Assembly (NCBI GenBank): GCA_965207025.1
Contig: OZ242258.1
Coordinates: forward strand, 3,100,001 to 3,164,000
Direction of reading: 5' to 3'
Length of the DNA stretch: 64,000 nucleotides
Origin: Bin87 sp034423595
GTDB taxonomy: Bacteria > Chloroflexota > Dehalococcoidia > Lucifugimonadales > UBA3495
The notes beneath the pieces are model-generated. The model saw nothing but the letters and a program-made list of their open reading frames with translations. It was not told where the DNA came from and did not search any database. The position numbers and the translations under genes were made by a program. Position 1 is the stretch's first letter; each line of letters starts with the position of its first letter. Shown one piece after another: positions 25,172-33,676 of this stretch.

Positions 25172-25651
25172 TTATCTGGCTAGCCAGGTGCTTTCAAGGG
25201 TGTAGTTGGAGGCGTGCATCGGGGGTGGTACGTAGCCCCGCCAGTTGCCCCGGTATCCCTGAAGCAGCCCAGGCCTGATAACCCCGATCCAGACCGCGTC
25301 CTCGTAGAAGATTTTCGCCATCTCCCGCAGGATGGGCGCACGTTCTTCTTGAGAACTCAGGCCCACCTGCTGCTCGAAGAGTTCCTTCCATCTGGAGTCG
25401 GGCAACCCCGTGTACAGGCTGCCTCCTTCCTCCTCGGAGAAGAAAAGGGAAATGTTATAGGAGTCCGGGTCAGGGAAGGGCATGCCCTTGCTGATGGCGA
25501 TGAGGGAGTAATCTTCATTGGATCGCCGGACCGCGAGCGACGAGAAATCCATCACGAGAAGGTCCACGTCGATGTAGATCTTCTCCAGTTGGTCCACCAG
25601 AACCTCGCATTCTCGTTGGACGAAGTTGCACACGTACTCGGCCTCGAGCAT
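25172..25651 (-). pseudogene. C-terminal fragment of a peptide ABC binding protein
   Basis: About 159 residues resembling the end of family-5 binding proteins: LVDQLEKIYIDVDLLVMDFS, then FPDPDSYNISLFF and REMAKIFYEDAVWIGVIRPG, ending YTLESTWLAR. The signal peptide and first ~350 residues are absent. GGAGGCGATAAC happens to precede an ATG at 25651, so a short protein could still be made. Same decayed operon as the permease fragment. Confidence 0.65.
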
Positions 25652-25796
25652 GTTATCGCCTCCTGACTGACCAGACAACCTCTTTAGCGTCGCACGCCAC
25701 CACACCGGGTGCGCGTGAGGTTCCAACACAGGTTGAGGGCCGGAATGGCCCTGTGATATTATTCGAGACCATGTTTTCTATTGCTTCGTGCCCCGA

Positions 25797-25871
25797 GCGG
25801 GCGTAACTCAGTGGTAGAGTGTTTGCTTCCCAAGCAAAAAGTCGTGGGTTCGAATCCCATCGCCCGCTCCA
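25797..25871 (+). tRNA. tRNA-Gly (anticodon CCC)
   Basis: Acceptor GCGGGCG pairs with CGCCCGC. D arm ACTC/GAGT with loop AGTGGTA; anticodon stem TTTGC/GCAAA with loop TTCCCAA giving CCC; T loop TTCGAAT. CCA is encoded (25869-25871). It sits next to the decayed, insertion-rich region, a common place for integration. Confidence 0.95.
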
Positions 25872-25982
25872 GCTCCAGTAGCACCGATACCCCCGCGCCT
25901 GTTTCCTGCCTCCAGAACAAGCATGTAGCGACGCTGGAGTACTTTCGGCCATCGCGGCGGTTTATGGCCTGGCTGCAAACCG

Positions 25983-26120
25983 TCAGAGCTTGGCCCATAC
26001 GACCAAAACGGCAGTCGCTACAACGGCCATCACCTGGATCGTAAATAGTCCAGCGGCTTCTTGGGCCCGGTTGCGCTTGCGGCCTTCCTCGTCGCGGAAA
26101 TTCGCGCCAAGCAGAACCAT
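25983..26120 (-). CDS. Possible small membrane-anchored protein, 45 residues
   Basis: Begins MVLLGANFRDEEGRKRNRAQ and ends in one membrane helix (IQVMAVVATAVLVVWAKL). No clear ribosome binding site, and the frame is open upstream to about 26190 without an ATG, so it may be the end of a longer broken gene. Function unknown. Confidence 0.35.
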   Translation of the reverse strand: MVLLGANFRDEEGRKRNRAQEAAGLFTIQVMAVVATAVLVVWAKL

Positions 26121-26205
26121 ACGCTTTTCATCCGGTACTCTATCGCGCAGCGCAGTGTACCTGTACCATCTGATGATGTTCCGGCGGTTGGCCCATCCAT
26201 GCTAA

Positions 26206-27042
26206 TCACCGCACCCGCGCCAGCTTTTGCACGCGCTGGGTGGAGGTGTCGGCGCCGTAGATGTTGCCCTGCGAGTCGGTGTACACCTGGTGGGCGTACT
26301 CGAAGGTGCGGCCCCGGGCCAGCAGTTCGCCATCCAAACTCAGGATGCTGAGGCGCGGTACCTGGTCGGTCACGTACACCGTCTGCTGGGCGTCGATGTG
26401 GATGCCCATGGGACACTTGAAATCAGTCCACTGTTCCAGGAACTGCCCGTCGGAGGTGAAGACCTGCACCCGGTTGTTCTCCCGGTCGGCCACATAGACG
26501 CGGCCATCGGCGGACACGCGGATGCTGTGGGGCACGATGAACTCCCCCGGCCCGCGACCGGGACTGCCGAAGGACGCAATCAACGTCCCGTCGGGCGCGA
26601 ACCGGTGGACGCTGGAGTTGCCGTAGCCGTCGGCGACGTACAACTCGCCCGAGGGGGCCACGCAAATGTCCGCCGGATGGTTGAACGGCGCCTGCAACGC
26701 GGCCCGGTCCCGCGTTCCGATGGTGGCAAGCAGCGCGCCGGTGGGCGCGTACTTCAGGATCTGGTGCGCGTCCCGGTCCACCAGGTACACCGAGTCGTCG
26801 GGGCCGACGTGGATGTGATGAGCGTCGGCCGGCGTCCCATCGCGCCGCTCCCAGGCCGCCAACGGGTTGCCGTCGGGGTCGAACACCAGCACGGGCGGCC
26901 CCTGCCGCTGGAACACGTACACCCGGTCGTGGCTGTCCACGGCAACGCCGCTGATGCCACGGAAGCCCTGGCCAACCGGCAGGCGCGGCCATTCCGGTTG
27001 ATACTCGTAGATGTAGTTGCCCATGCCCACTGTGATTGCCAT
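26206..27042 (-). CDS. NHL-repeat beta-propeller protein
   Basis: 278 residues from the ATG at 27042, chosen because GGAGG lies eight bases upstream. Six or so NHL blades repeat the pattern GxxxDxxxxVYVxDRxNxRVQVF (for example VYVFQRQGPPVLVFDPDGN, LYVADGYGNSSVHRFAPDG, VYVADRENNRVQVFTSDG). No signal peptide, so cytoplasmic. Related proteins include peptidylglycine-lyase-like and 6-bladed lactonase-like folds, but the substrate cannot be named. Confidence 0.85.
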   Translation of the reverse strand: MAITVGMGNYIYEYQPEWPRLPVGQGFRGISGVAVDSHDRVYVFQRQGPPVLVFDPDGNPLAAWERRDGTPADAHHIHVGPDDSVYLVDRDAHQILKYAPTGALLATIGTRDRAALQAPFNHPADICVAPSGELYVADGYGNSSVHRFAPDGTLIASFGSPGRGPGEFIVPHSIRVSADGRVYVADRENNRVQVFTSDGQFLEQWTDFKCPMGIHIDAQQTVYVTDQVPRLSILSLDGELLARGRTFEYAHQVYTDSQGNIYGADTSTQRVQKLARVR

Positions 27043-27258
27043 TTCGTCCACCTCCGTCTTGCGCTGCGCCAGGGTTCCGCCGATTCTAGCATCGCGCAAC
27101 CACTGCAATCCGTAAATTATGTCAAAAGTCGCTTGCGGTTCCGTTCAGGCCCTCGCCGAAGGCTGACTATACTTTGTTCAATCTATGCATTTATGTATGC
27201 TCCGGTTCAGGCCGGCGCCCCCATAACGACCATCCCTGGCTCCATTTGGAGGATACTG

Positions 27259-28293
27259 GTGACTAGAAAAACCTACGACATCGTGCTGTCCAGTCAGTTA
27301 TCGAACTACGACTTTTTTGCGCACCGGATGCGGGAGCTGTGCGGCCAGATGGACCTAACCTTCTTTCTCGCCGACGACGTGTGGGCGCATGAATTTCTGG
27401 ACAAGCTGAAGACCCGGGAGATCGCCGTGCGCGCCCTGCTGGACCTGACCGCCAACCAGACCGACTCCGCCGACGTGTACACCAGGCTGGCCTGCGAGGT
27501 GAAGGAGCAAGGCGGCGTGGTGATTGACGACCCCGAACTGACCGCCTTTTCCGCAAATAAGGCCAAACTCCACAAGCTGCTGGTGCAGCACGAGGTCCCG
27601 GCGCCGGAAACCGTCATCGTGGCGGGCAGCGAGGTGGAGAGGTTCCGCATCACCAAGGAGATCCGCAAGCGGGTGGGTGTGCCCTTCGTGGTCAAGCCGG
27701 CCCAGGGAGATTCGGGCGCGGGCGTCATCGTGGACGCGACTTCGGAATACGACCTGAAAATGTCCCAGGCGCAGGCGCCGGACTCCGACGCTTTTCTCAT
27801 CCAGCAGCAACTCAAAATGCAACCGCTGGGCGAGCACATGGGCTGGTTCCGCCTCTACCACATCTGCCGCGAGGTCATTCCCTGCTGGTGGAATCCGGAG
27901 ACCCATGAGTACGAGATGGTGTCGCCGGCGCAGGTCAAGCGTTACAATCTGCAACCGTTGCGGCGCATAACGCGCAAGGTTGCCCGGGTCTCCGGCATGA
28001 AAAAGTTCAGCAGCGAGATCTGCCTGCACGAGGATGGCAGGTTCTACGCCGTGGACTACGTCAACGCCGTTCCCGACCTGAACCCCCGTTCCCTCCACGC
28101 CAACGGCGTCCCCGACGAGACCGTGCGCCACATCGTGTGGCTGTTGTTCTACGAGGCCATGCAGGCGGCCAGGCGGGGGCACGGGTTCTTCGATGACGAG
28201 CCGGAGGCGTCGGAAACCTCGGCCAACTGGCTGGAGCGCCGGCGGATGGAGCAGGCCGCCCTGCTCGTTTCGGCGAATGGCAGACATGACTGA
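27259..28293 (+). CDS. ATP-grasp domain protein
   Basis: 344 residues from a GTG with TTGGAGG upstream. The N-terminal 90 residues form a pre-ATP-grasp region; then FSANKAKLHKLLVQHEVPAPETVIV, VGVPFVVKPAQGDSGAGV (phosphate-binding Lys and loop) and FYAVDYVNAVPDLNPRSL (metal-binding Asp/Asn) give a complete ATP-grasp. It probably ligates a carboxylate to an amine or thiol; substrate unknown. The HAD gene starts 12 nt downstream, so the two are likely one operon. Divergent from the NHL gene. Confidence 0.82.
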   Translation: MTRKTYDIVLSSQLSNYDFFAHRMRELCGQMDLTFFLADDVWAHEFLDKLKTREIAVRALLDLTANQTDSADVYTRLACEVKEQGGVVIDDPELTAFSANKAKLHKLLVQHEVPAPETVIVAGSEVERFRITKEIRKRVGVPFVVKPAQGDSGAGVIVDATSEYDLKMSQAQAPDSDAFLIQQQLKMQPLGEHMGWFRLYHICREVIPCWWNPETHEYEMVSPAQVKRYNLQPLRRITRKVARVSGMKKFSSEICLHEDGRFYAVDYVNAVPDLNPRSLHANGVPDETVRHIVWLLFYEAMQAARRGHGFFDDEPEASETSANWLERRRMEQAALLVSANGRHD

Positions 28294-28305
28294 ACGGGAG
28301 ACGCA

Positions 28306-28998
28306 GTGCTTGATTTCGACCGCTACGAATGGCTGAGCTTCGACTGCTACGGGACGCTGGTTGACTGGGAGACCGGCATCGCCACGGCGGTTGCGGCGGC
28401 GCTGACGCCGCACGGCGTATCCAGGACTCCGGCGGAGATCCTGGCCCTGTTCGCGGATGCTGAACCGAAAGCGCAGACGGCGCACGGCTACCGGGAGTAC
28501 CGGCCCGTCCTGCGCGACGTGATGGCGTTGATTGGCGTAGAGCTGGGCATCGAGTTCAGCGAGTCGGAGCTGGGCTGCCTGGCCGACAGCCTGCCCAACT
28601 GGCCGGTGTTCCCGGACGCCGCCGACGCGCTGAACACCCTGAAATCGCGCTACCGCCTGGCGATTATCTCCAACGTGGACGACGACCTGTTCGCCGGCTC
28701 GGCCCGGGCGCTGGGGATTGAATTCGACGCGGTCATCACGTCGCAGCAGGTGGGGGCCTACAAGCCCGACCTGCGCGGGTTCAACATCGCCCTGGAGCGC
28801 ATGGGATGCGACCGGGAGCGGTGGCTGCACGTCGGCGAGAGCCTGTACCACGACATCGGGCCGGCCAACCGCATGGGCATCGCCAGCGTGTGGGTCAACC
28901 GACCCGACCGCGGCGGCGGCACGCGCCACACCAACGCCACGCCCGACCTGGTGGTGTCCAACCTCGCGGAGCTGGCGAGTATAATGCGCCCCGAGTAA
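28306..28998 (+). CDS. HAD-superfamily hydrolase, haloacid dehalogenase type II
   Basis: 230 residues from a GTG preceded by GGGAG. Motif I LSFDCYGTLVDWE (nucleophile Asp), motif II LAIISNVDDD, motif III Lys in GAYKPDLRGF and motif IV HVGESLYHDIGPANRMG are all present, in the arrangement of L-2-haloacid dehalogenases and related phosphatases. Acts in the cytoplasm. The neighbouring ATP-grasp gene suggests a shared pathway, but the substrate is not apparent. Confidence 0.9.
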   Translation: MLDFDRYEWLSFDCYGTLVDWETGIATAVAAALTPHGVSRTPAEILALFADAEPKAQTAHGYREYRPVLRDVMALIGVELGIEFSESELGCLADSLPNWPVFPDAADALNTLKSRYRLAIISNVDDDLFAGSARALGIEFDAVITSQQVGAYKPDLRGFNIALERMGCDRERWLHVGESLYHDIGPANRMGIASVWVNRPDRGGGTRHTNATPDLVVSNLAELASIMRPE

Positions 28999-29018
28999 AA
29001 TACCGCGATCTCACGTGT

Positions 29019-29178
29019 ACCTGCTTTTGTCATTGCTGTGTACCCACAACCTGTCATTGCGAGGAGCGTAGCGACGTAGCAATCTCGCAGACTGAGAGGC
29101 GCTTCTTTCGGCAACCAGATTGCCACCCCCGCATCAAGTGCGGGGTCGCAATGACAGGTTGTGAAAAGTAGGTACAGG
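29019..29178. repeat. MITE-like palindromic element
   Basis: Outer arms GTACCTGCTTTT / AAAAGTAGGTAC and a perfect 17-bp pair ACAACCTGTCATTGCGA (29046-29062) / 29146-29162 enclose a small CCCCGCA/TGCGGGG hairpin (29128-29145). About 160 bp, no ORF. Fragments of the inner arm also occur at ~7281. Confidence 0.75.
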
Positions 29179-29196
29179 GAGCGCCGGAGCACGTTG

Positions 29197-29823
29197 ATGA
29201 TCGAAGAAATCGGCGCTCACCCCAGCGACGGCCGGCCCATGCTGCTGGTGGAGTCCCGGGAAGAATGGCGCGGCTGGCTGGAGCAGTACCACGTGAGTTC
29301 TCCCGGCATCTGGCTGGTCTCGTGGAAGCAGGCCACCGGCAAGCCCTTCGCGCCCTATGGCGAGACGGTAGATGAGGCGCTCTGCTTCGGGTGGATCGAC
29401 TCCAGGGTCAACACGCTGGACGACGAACGGTACATGCGGCTCTTCACCCGCCGGAATCCGAAGAGTCCGTGGTCGCGCGTCAACAAGGACAAGGCCACGC
29501 GCCTGATGCGGGAGGGTCGGATGGCCGAGGCCGGCGCCAGCATAATCGCGGCGGCGCAGTCCAACGGCGCGTGGACGATGTACGACGAGATCGAGGACCT
29601 GGTAATCCCGCCCGACCTGGCCGCAGCATTGGCGGACAACGAGACAGCCCGCGCCTGCTTCGACAACTTCCCGCCATCATCCCGCAAAAACATCCTCTGG
29701 TGGATCAAGTCGGCGCGCAAACCCGAAACCAGAGCAGCGCGAGTATCCAAAACGGCCGAGCTGGCAGCACAGAACCGCATGGCGAACCACCCGGCAGGGC
29801 GGGACCGGGGGCCGGGCGGTTAG
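29197..29823 (+). CDS. YdeI/OmpD-associated family protein
   Basis: 208 residues from the ATG at 29197 (GGAG 9 nt upstream). Family motifs: PSPGIWL-like SSPGIWLVSWKQATGK, DEALCFGWIDSRVNTLDD, FTRRNPKSPWSRVNKDKA and the C-terminal FPPSSRKNILWWIKSARKPE with TRAARVSKTAELAAQNR. Members are linked to stress and bacteriocin resistance, but no reaction is established. A broken copy of the 3' end lies at 30648-30806. Confidence 0.88.
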   Translation: MIEEIGAHPSDGRPMLLVESREEWRGWLEQYHVSSPGIWLVSWKQATGKPFAPYGETVDEALCFGWIDSRVNTLDDERYMRLFTRRNPKSPWSRVNKDKATRLMREGRMAEAGASIIAAAQSNGAWTMYDEIEDLVIPPDLAAALADNETARACFDNFPPSSRKNILWWIKSARKPETRAARVSKTAELAAQNRMANHPAGRDRGPGG

Positions 29824-29980
29824 CCAGCCGTGAGGGTGACCCGCCTGTGGCGGGTTGACAGCCTGACGCTTGCCCTTGCTATCATCTGTTCCCATCCATC
29901 GCCGGCGGAACGGAGGTCTTGCCCTGCCCACGCTGGCAAGCGGCACATTCGCGCCCAGCGCAGTCACAGGAGGCAGCATT

Positions 29981-30238
29981 ATGAGCAACGAGAATCGGGA
30001 AGAATTTGACGAAACGCGCCGCCTGGAAGAGCAGCTTGAAGAACTGCGCGCCGCAGGGATTTTGTCCGGCGCCCCCAACGCTAAGGCGGTTGCAGATATG
30101 GAACCCCTGGATTTGGCAACTCAGATCGCCAGGCTAGAAGCGCAGGGCATTGTGTCCAGCAGCAGAGGACCGCGCGGCCCCATGCTGCGATTTCTTGACG
30201 AGCAGATGCGGAGCCACCGGGAGGCTGACCAGGAATGA
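29981..30238 (+). CDS. Putative antitoxin of a PIN-domain pair
   Basis: 85 residues after AGGAGG. An acidic, helical protein (EEFDETRRLEEQLEELRAAG) without an obvious DNA-binding motif. It overlaps the PIN gene as ATGA (30235-30238), which is the main reason for calling it an antitoxin. Confidence 0.6.
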   Translation: MSNENREEFDETRRLEEQLEELRAAGILSGAPNAKAVADMEPLDLATQIARLEAQGIVSSSRGPRGPMLRFLDEQMRSHREADQE

Positions 30239-30636
30239 CCACTCATCAGCGGTCGGGAGCCTATGTCGATACTACTGCGCTGCTCCCCATTGATGCAGAG
30301 GAGCAGCCCGTGGCCAATACCATACTCCGCCGGCTGGAAGATTTTGACTTTCTGTTCTCTTCCAATCTGTTGGAGGCTGAGGTTCGTGAGGCGCTTGAGC
30401 GTCAAGGGCGGCATTTCGACGACGATATCCTGGCTGACATACGCTGGATTATGCCCAACCGTCCATTGGCAAGTGAAATGACGACCATTGCCGGAGTGGC
30501 AAATCTGCCCGCCGGTCGTCTGTGGCATTTGGCGACCGCACTCTTCTTCGCTGAGTTAATCCCCAGCCTGGCGTTCATCACCCTGGACGAACAGCAGGAA
30601 ACGGCGGCCCGCGAGTTGGGCCTCTGGATTCCATAG
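30235..30636 (+). CDS. PIN-domain ribonuclease toxin
   Basis: 133 residues. The opening YVDTTALLPID supplies the first acidic residue, FSSNLLEAEVREAL the conserved Glu, and HLATALFFAELIPSLAFITL with DEQQETAARELGL the C-terminal acidic cluster of VapC-like toxins. Predicted to cut RNA when not bound by the upstream partner. The third acidic position is less standard than in VapC, so activity is not certain. Confidence 0.78.
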   Translation: MTTHQRSGAYVDTTALLPIDAEEQPVANTILRRLEDFDFLFSSNLLEAEVREALERQGRHFDDDILADIRWIMPNRPLASEMTTIAGVANLPAGRLWHLATALFFAELIPSLAFITLDEQQETAARELGLWIP

Positions 30637-30647
30637 GAGCAAAAACG

Positions 30648-30806
30648 ATGCCGACGCCGGATTTCCAGGACAAGCAGCACATCGGCTAGATCAAGTTGGC
30701 GCACAAGGCCGAGACCAGAGCGGCGCGGGCATCCAAAACGGCGGAGCTGGCGGCGGATAGTCGGATGGCGAACCACCCGGCGAGGCCGAGAGTGAGGTTC
30801 GATTAG
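30648..30806 (+). pseudogene. Broken duplicate of the 3' end of the YdeI-like gene
   Basis: After a stop at codon 14 (ATCGGCTAG) the frame reads IKLAHKAETRAARASKTAEL and on to SRMANHPARP, nearly the same as the end of the protein at 29197-29823. A local duplication carried the 3' end past the toxin-antitoxin pair. Confidence 0.7.
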
Positions 30807-30852
30807 CCCTTCTACTCATCGGCCAATCTCCAAACAAGGAACCAGCCACACC

Positions 30853-32454
30853 ATGAAACTGAAATCAGCAGCAATCAAGGATTTCAAGCGATTCACCGAC
30901 TTGACCATCCAACATATTCCGTCCACTGCGCGCCTGATAATGCTCGCCGGCCCGAACGGATGCGGGAAATCCTCTCTCTTTGATGCTTTTAACATTTGGC
31001 ACCGCCGGACAAAGCGACCCCGGCAAAACCCTGATTGGCAAATGGACTACCACAGCAAAGTTACGTCTCCAACTGATAGGTTTAACGACCAAGTCGACGT
31101 AACTTTCCACGAAGGAGTACCCGAAAACGACGGCGAAAAGAAGAAAATCTTCTACATACGATCTGCATACCGCAACGACCCTGAGTTTAGGATCCAACAA
31201 CTTCATAGGGTCGGATCATCATTGGACGAAGAGCGCGTACAACGAATGATCGATAACGATGCAGCCGTCAGCAGGAATTACCAACGGATGGTAGCGCAAT
31301 CGCTGGACGGTCTGTATGACCGTCAACACGACCAGATGATGGTTCCTGAGCTCAGAGAACAGATAATAGGCGAGATTAGAGACGCGCTCGCCAGTGTCTT
31401 CCCCGACATTGAGCTCCACAGCCTAGAGCATCCACTCGAAGATGGGACGTTCAGATTCACCAAAGGGAGCAGTAGAGGTTTCGAATTTAAGAACCTCTCG
31501 GGCGGTGAAAAAGCAGCGTTTGACCTTATACTCGACATCGTTGTTCGCAAGCGAGAGTACGACAACACCATATTCTGCATAGACGAGCCGGAGTCGCACA
31601 TGAACGCACGGCTTCAGGCTGACCTACTGGAAGCACTTTATGGTCTCATGCCCGCCCATTGCCAGTTATTCTTGGCAACTCATTCCATCGGAATGATGCG
31701 ACAGGCCATTGATATTGAGAAGAGGAATCTTGGAGATGTCGTATTTCTTGACTTTGGAGACCGTGACTTCGACCAATTGCAGATCATTGAACCGACAACT
31801 CCAAATCGCCGATTTTGGCAATCCGCCTACAAAGTAGCCCTTGATGACTTGTCCGCTCTCGTGGCACCTAGCAAGGTCGTCCTTTGTGAAGGCCAACCTC
31901 TGACGAGTCGTCCAAGCAGAAACCATAGCCACGACGCCCGGTGCTATGAAACCATCTTTGCAGACGAATTCCCTGAGACCCGATTTGTTTCTGTCGGAGG
32001 AGACAACGAGGTTTTGAACGACAACAGTGGATTGGTCGAGATACTTCACTCGATTGTCAATGGTCTAGAAGTAATCCGCCTTGTTGACCGCGACGATAGG
32101 ACAGATGTCACAATATCTGAGGAAAGGGAAAGGGGTGTAAGGGTTCTTTCGCGGCGCAACTTGGAATCTTACCTCTACGACGATGAAGTTCTTGCAGCAC
32201 TCGCCGAATCAGTGGGGCGAGAGGGAAGAGTTAAGGGACTGCTTGAAGCGAAACGCCGGATTCTTGCATCGACAAGAGGACCTCACGACGACCTCAAACA
32301 AGCAAGCGGACAGATATACAATGAGTGCAAGAGATCGTTGAACCTTACGCAATGCGGCAACAACGCTGCTGAGTTTGCGCGCGTAACGCTTGCACCGTTA
32401 GTTAAGCCAGGTACGACTGTATACAGCGAACTGCGAAAGGATATCTTTGACTAG
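30853..32454 (+). CDS. OLD-like AAA ATPase with DUF4435/TOPRIM-like C-terminus
   Basis: 533 residues, SMC/ABC-type ATPase: Walker A LAGPNGCGKSS (~32-42), signature NLSGGEKAAFD (~216), Walker B IFCIDEPESHM (~243) and an ATHS switch His. The C-terminal part has VVLCEG (~350), SVGGDNEV, LVDRDD (~420) and LSRRNLESYLYDDEVL, as in OLD/DUF4435 proteins, where acidic residues bind metal for nicking DNA. Such proteins act in phage defence or DNA processing. The region is visibly less GC-rich than its flanks, suggesting transfer. The next gene could be a partner but is separated by an inverted repeat. Confidence 0.8.
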   Translation: MKLKSAAIKDFKRFTDLTIQHIPSTARLIMLAGPNGCGKSSLFDAFNIWHRRTKRPRQNPDWQMDYHSKVTSPTDRFNDQVDVTFHEGVPENDGEKKKIFYIRSAYRNDPEFRIQQLHRVGSSLDEERVQRMIDNDAAVSRNYQRMVAQSLDGLYDRQHDQMMVPELREQIIGEIRDALASVFPDIELHSLEHPLEDGTFRFTKGSSRGFEFKNLSGGEKAAFDLILDIVVRKREYDNTIFCIDEPESHMNARLQADLLEALYGLMPAHCQLFLATHSIGMMRQAIDIEKRNLGDVVFLDFGDRDFDQLQIIEPTTPNRRFWQSAYKVALDDLSALVAPSKVVLCEGQPLTSRPSRNHSHDARCYETIFADEFPETRFVSVGGDNEVLNDNSGLVEILHSIVNGLEVIRLVDRDDRTDVTISEERERGVRVLSRRNLESYLYDDEVLAALAESVGREGRVKGLLEAKRRILASTRGPHDDLKQASGQIYNECKRSLNLTQCGNNAAEFARVTLAPLVKPGTTVYSELRKDIFD

Positions 32455-32497
32455 AGGGGTGTTGAATATCAAAGATTATATCCATTGCACAACTTGG

Positions 32498-33252
32498 TAG
32501 TGTCTCAATTTGAATTTTACGAGTTTGAACGTGGTTCTACAAGCCACGTTCATTCATCAAAGAGATGATGCCTAAACCCGCTTTGATGAACCGAACGGGG
32601 GAATATCTATGTTGGACTGGAAAGAGGAACCAGTGAAGTGGCAAATTGCGAATCGCTTTGGCTACTGGACCGCTCAATCCGCTATGAGGGGTTGGAGTCA
32701 AAAGAGCGTTGATTGTGCTCTCGGTCAACTCAATTACGCACTATTATTCGATATTGGACTCGGACGTATCAAACAAGGTGACTTCGACCAGTGGCACGCT
32801 AAAGCACTCCATGACATACGGAAGGCTACATACGAGGATAAGGAGGGCAAGCCCAAATCCATGCCGTTTGGATGGGCTGCCAAGATGATCGCCATCTATC
32901 TCAAGACAACTTGTTACTTGGCTGGGTTCGGCAGGGAAAATTTGGACAATCTAATCCATCCGGCGTTTGACAACAATCTGGTTCGGAACCTACGGAGCGA
33001 GTTCCGAGGATCCCCGCATATCATTAAGGGCTTGAGGTCATTCAGGAGTATTGGGGGATTGAGTGAGGCAGATTACCGTGACTGCATCGAATCGTGCAAA
33101 CTCATAGCCAAAGTCCGGGGTTGCACTCTGATTGAAGTTGAGAAATTCTGGACCCCTACGTAGAGCCGATAAGGATGGACACAGCGAACGCGAACGCAAG
33201 CGCAGCCCTTGCAAGCCGCGTTCGAACCCGTGAATTTCAAAGTGAGACACTA
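32498..33252. mobile_element. 755-bp element with 39-bp imperfect terminal inverted repeats
   Basis: 32498-32536 and 33214-33252 are inverted copies matching at 32 of 39 positions, the outer ten (TAGTGTCTCA) identical and most differences transitions. Both ends start with TA. The only gene inside is the 184-residue ORF, which does not look like a transposase. A non-autonomous cassette is the simplest reading. Confidence 0.6.
32609..33163 (+). CDS. Hypothetical protein inside the inverted-repeat element, 184 residues
   Basis: Starts MLDWKEEPVKWQIANRFGYW after GGGGGA. Largely helical, with a conserved-looking block FGWAAKMIAIYLKTTCYLAG followed by FGRENLDNLIHPAFDNNLV and a tail RGCTLIEVEKFW. 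No DDE, HNH or other nuclease motif and no signal peptide. It could be a cargo gene, perhaps defence-related given the ATPase upstream, but I cannot assign a function. Confidence 0.7.
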   Translation: MLDWKEEPVKWQIANRFGYWTAQSAMRGWSQKSVDCALGQLNYALLFDIGLGRIKQGDFDQWHAKALHDIRKATYEDKEGKPKSMPFGWAAKMIAIYLKTTCYLAGFGRENLDNLIHPAFDNNLVRNLRSEFRGSPHIIKGLRSFRSIGGLSEADYRDCIESCKLIAKVRGCTLIEVEKFWTPT

Positions 33253-33260
33253 TAGGGGAG

Positions 33261-33506
33261 ATGGCGGAAGTTGGGGCAATGCTATACGCCATGCTGGCCG
33301 TACTGGTGGAAAAAGGAGTCAATCTTATGTTTTGGGCCTGGGAAAAGCACAAAGAACGCATGGCGAAGCGACGAGCCGAGATTCAAGCGGAGCTATTGGC
33401 CGCGATTCAAGCCGAAGCTCGCGCCGATGAAAAGCCGATCATCGCGGAAGTCGCGCAGCGCGTGGCCCAGGCTAAGGGCATCGTACTGGATGAGCCGCCC
33501 CGATAA
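33261..33506 (+). CDS. Small membrane-associated hypothetical protein, about 81 residues
   Basis: Short N-terminal helix (AMLYAMLAVLVEKGVNLMFW) then a charged helical tail (KHKERMAKRRAEIQAELLAA). The ATG at 33261 abuts its GGGGAG, so translation may start instead at 33282 or 33291. It begins 9 nt after the inverted-repeat element, which may have replaced its upstream region. Loosely similar in layout to the protein at 59500. Confidence 0.55.
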   Translation: MAEVGAMLYAMLAVLVEKGVNLMFWAWEKHKERMAKRRAEIQAELLAAIQAEARADEKPIIAEVAQRVAQAKGIVLDEPPR

Positions 33507-33581
33507 AGCGCCTCCACCATTGCAACGAGCGGCGTTTATAACGCCTGACGCGGCCGGCCCCCACCCCCCGGTCGTTTTTTG

Positions 33582-33587
33582 TATAAT
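33582..33587 (+). promoter_or_regulatory. TATAAT -10 box before the Rieske gene
   Basis: TTTTTTGTATAAT lies about 90 nt upstream of the start codon. No convincing -35 box. Confidence 0.35.
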
Positions 33588-33676
33588 GCCGGCCTGAACT
33601 GCTAGAATCGGTCCGGCCTCTGCCGTGCATGGCCGGCCTAACTTGACCCCAACCGCAGGCAGGAGGTAACGCCGCC

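Noticed and set aside
25653..25998. Minus-strand frames containing ERAMGFEPTTFCLGSKHSTTELRP-like peptide
   Set aside because: This is the well-known false translation of a tRNA gene; the plus strand carries tRNA-Gly.
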